A stretch of DNA of 14,635 nucleotides from Candidatus Babelota bacterium (GTDB lineage Bacteria; JAGOBX01), in the NCBI GenBank assembly GCA_017999075.1, contig JAGOBX010000035.1:1-14635 (forward strand), written 5' to 3'. The notes below the pieces were generated by a model, which had not been told where the DNA came from, did no database searches, and was given only the letters and a program-made list of their open reading frames with translations. Positions 13,421-14,635 of the stretch are shown one piece after another. The translations under genes and the position numbers were made by a program. Within the stretch, counting starts at the first letter, position 1; each line of letters begins with the position of its first letter.

Positions 13421-14635
13421 TTGACTTTCAAACAGTTTTTCATCAGTATTTTTTTTATAAAATCTATAGTTCATCTTTGTTTAAACGCAATAAACATAAA
13501 TTATCTAAAAAAAAAATCCGGAATCATTCCTCCTGAAATTGAAGGTTCGGTAAATCAAGAAATCTCAACAAAATCAACGGAATACAATCTTGAAAAAATG
13601 AAATTCAATTTTTTAACAGATTTAATTGATATAACTCTAACATCATTTTTTTTATTTACGCCATTGTTCGGGTATTATACAGATTATATTGATCTTATTA
13701 AAACTAATCACATTGTAAAAGGATTAATTTTTTTCAACATTCTGACAATAGTTAACTTTATCTTTAATTTACCATTCTCTTATTACTCAAATTTTTTTAT
13801 AGAATCAAAATACGGGTTTAATAAATATAATATAAAAACATGGATGATAGATAATATTAAGTCAATTATTATGCAATCTTTAATTATATCAGTTTTATTA
13901 ATATTGATTTTATACATGGCAGGAGAATCAGTCAATGTATTTAAATGGTCCTGGGTATTTACAGGATGGGCTGTCATATCTTTTGTATTAATATTATTCA
14001 CTTTTTTGGTTCCTGTGATAATTCTTCCTTTCTTTTATAAATTAAAACCTCTGAAATCCATTCAACTTACAGAAAAAATCGATGAACTGCTTTTAAAATT
14101 AAATTTTAAAATTAAAGGTATATACTCGGTTGACGCAAGCATAAGATCAACTCATGCAAATGCAGGTTTTGCAGGATTCGGAAAAAGTAAAAAAATAATT
14201 ATTTTTGACACAATATTGGATGGCAAGTATTCAGACGAAGAAATTATGGCGGTTTTAGCTCATGAAATAGGCCATGCAAAAAAAAAACACATACAGATAC
14301 AAATGATTTTATCAATAATAACATTATTTTTTTTCATAACTTTCATATTATACCTTTTATCTTATGATTCAGCATACAGTTCAATGGGAATTAAAAAAAA
14401 TTTTTATGCCGGAATTTTATTTGCCGGTTTTTTTTTCGAATCTGTTTTTTATTTTATCCAACCGCTTGCAAATTTAATTTCTCAAAAATTTGAATATGAC
14501 GCAGACAGCTATTCAAAAAAATCTTTAGGAACTTCTTTCCCTTTGATTTCATCGTTCAAAAAATTTGTTGTGAATGATTATGCCAATATAAATCCTCATC
14601 CATTATATGAAAAATTTTATTATAGCCACCCGTCT
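13421..14635 (+). CDS. Ste24-type M48 membrane metalloprotease (CAAX-protease family), partial at window edge
   Basis: An open frame of 405 codons runs from a TTG start to the window edge. The zinc site HEIGH is at residues 281-285, with the third ligand Glu358 and Asp362 in FEYDADSY (357-363). RSTHANAGFAGFGKSKKIIIFDT (from 242) is the strongly conserved Ste24 segment before the active site. The N-terminal 210 residues contain several membrane helices typical of the Ste24 N-domain, and more helices follow HEIGH near 291-310 and 325-345. YYSHP at the edge matches the family's near-terminal HPP motif, so only a short tail is probably missing. The TTG start is supported by GAAGGG six bases upstream and by the lack of a better ATG; the first in-frame ATG (about 13598) would remove the first membrane segment. 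The bacterial substrate is unknown, with membrane-protein quality control or envelope processing likely. Confidence 0.9.
   Translation, partial: MTFKQFFISIFFIKSIVHLCLNAININYLKKKSGIIPPEIEGSVNQEISTKSTEYNLEKMKFNFLTDLIDITLTSFFLFTPLFGYYTDYIDLIKTNHIVKGLIFFNILTIVNFIFNLPFSYYSNFFIESKYGFNKYNIKTWMIDNIKSIIMQSLIISVLLILILYMAGESVNVFKWSWVFTGWAVISFVLILFTFLVPVIILPFFYKLKPLKSIQLTEKIDELLLKLNFKIKGIYSVDASIRSTHANAGFAGFGKSKKIIIFDTILDGKYSDEEIMAVLAHEIGHAKKKHIQIQMILSIITLFFFITFILYLLSYDSAYSSMGIKKNFYAGILFAGFFFESVFYFIQPLANLISQKFEYDADSYSKKSLGTSFPLISSFKKFVVNDYANINPHPLYEKFYYSHPS

Noticed and set aside
13783-14001. A 72-codon minus-strand open frame in the Ste24-type gene
   Set aside because: The plus strand here encodes conserved membrane helices of the protease in one continuous frame to the window edge.

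Overview
The window is very AT-rich bacterial DNA with long A and T runs and A/T-ending codons. It looks like a chromosomal segment of a Gram-negative-type or otherwise deep-branching, probably uncultured, low-GC bacterium. TGA is read as a stop (the shell-protein gene ends in an ATGA overlap with the next gene), so the standard bacterial code fits. I cannot place the phylum from the sequence. There are no tRNA or rRNA genes, insertion sequences with transposases, CRISPR arrays or phage genes.

The minus strand carries a long, tightly packed row of genes from about 10.39 kb down to 0.43 kb. In transcription order they are: a tandem-domain microcompartment (EutL-like BMC-T) shell protein; an AmgK-like sugar kinase; GlmS; the ribosome-assembly GTPase Era; an ApbE/Ftp flavin transferase lipoprotein; a squalene/phytoene synthase; an RNB-domain (RNase II/R-type) ribonuclease; and an RmuC-type nuclease-fold protein. 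The first three genes overlap one another, and the later gaps are 10 to 60 bases, so one polycistronic unit is likely. Downstream of rmuC, with its own strong ribosome binding site and a plausible promoter, is a 32-residue lysine-rich protein gene, followed by two hairpins that pair fully only in minus-strand RNA.

A 193-base AT-rich divergent region (10389-10581), with one good plus-strand promoter, separates that unit from a plus-strand group. The plus group holds a 704-residue membrane-anchored protein with long acidic/lysine-rich linkers and a TPR-like C-terminus, a PilZ (cyclic-di-GMP-type) protein, a 96-residue protein of unknown function, and a Ste24-type M48 membrane protease that starts at TTG and runs off the right edge. 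The gaps here are 3 to 8 bases, again one likely operon.

The most unusual features are the lone BMC shell gene coupled to amino-sugar genes rather than to a microcompartment enzyme set, the RNB protein with one acidic active-site position replaced, the strand-biased hairpin pair next to the tiny lysine-rich gene, and the anchored-scaffold/PilZ/Ste24 cluster. Much of the rest is ordinary housekeeping.
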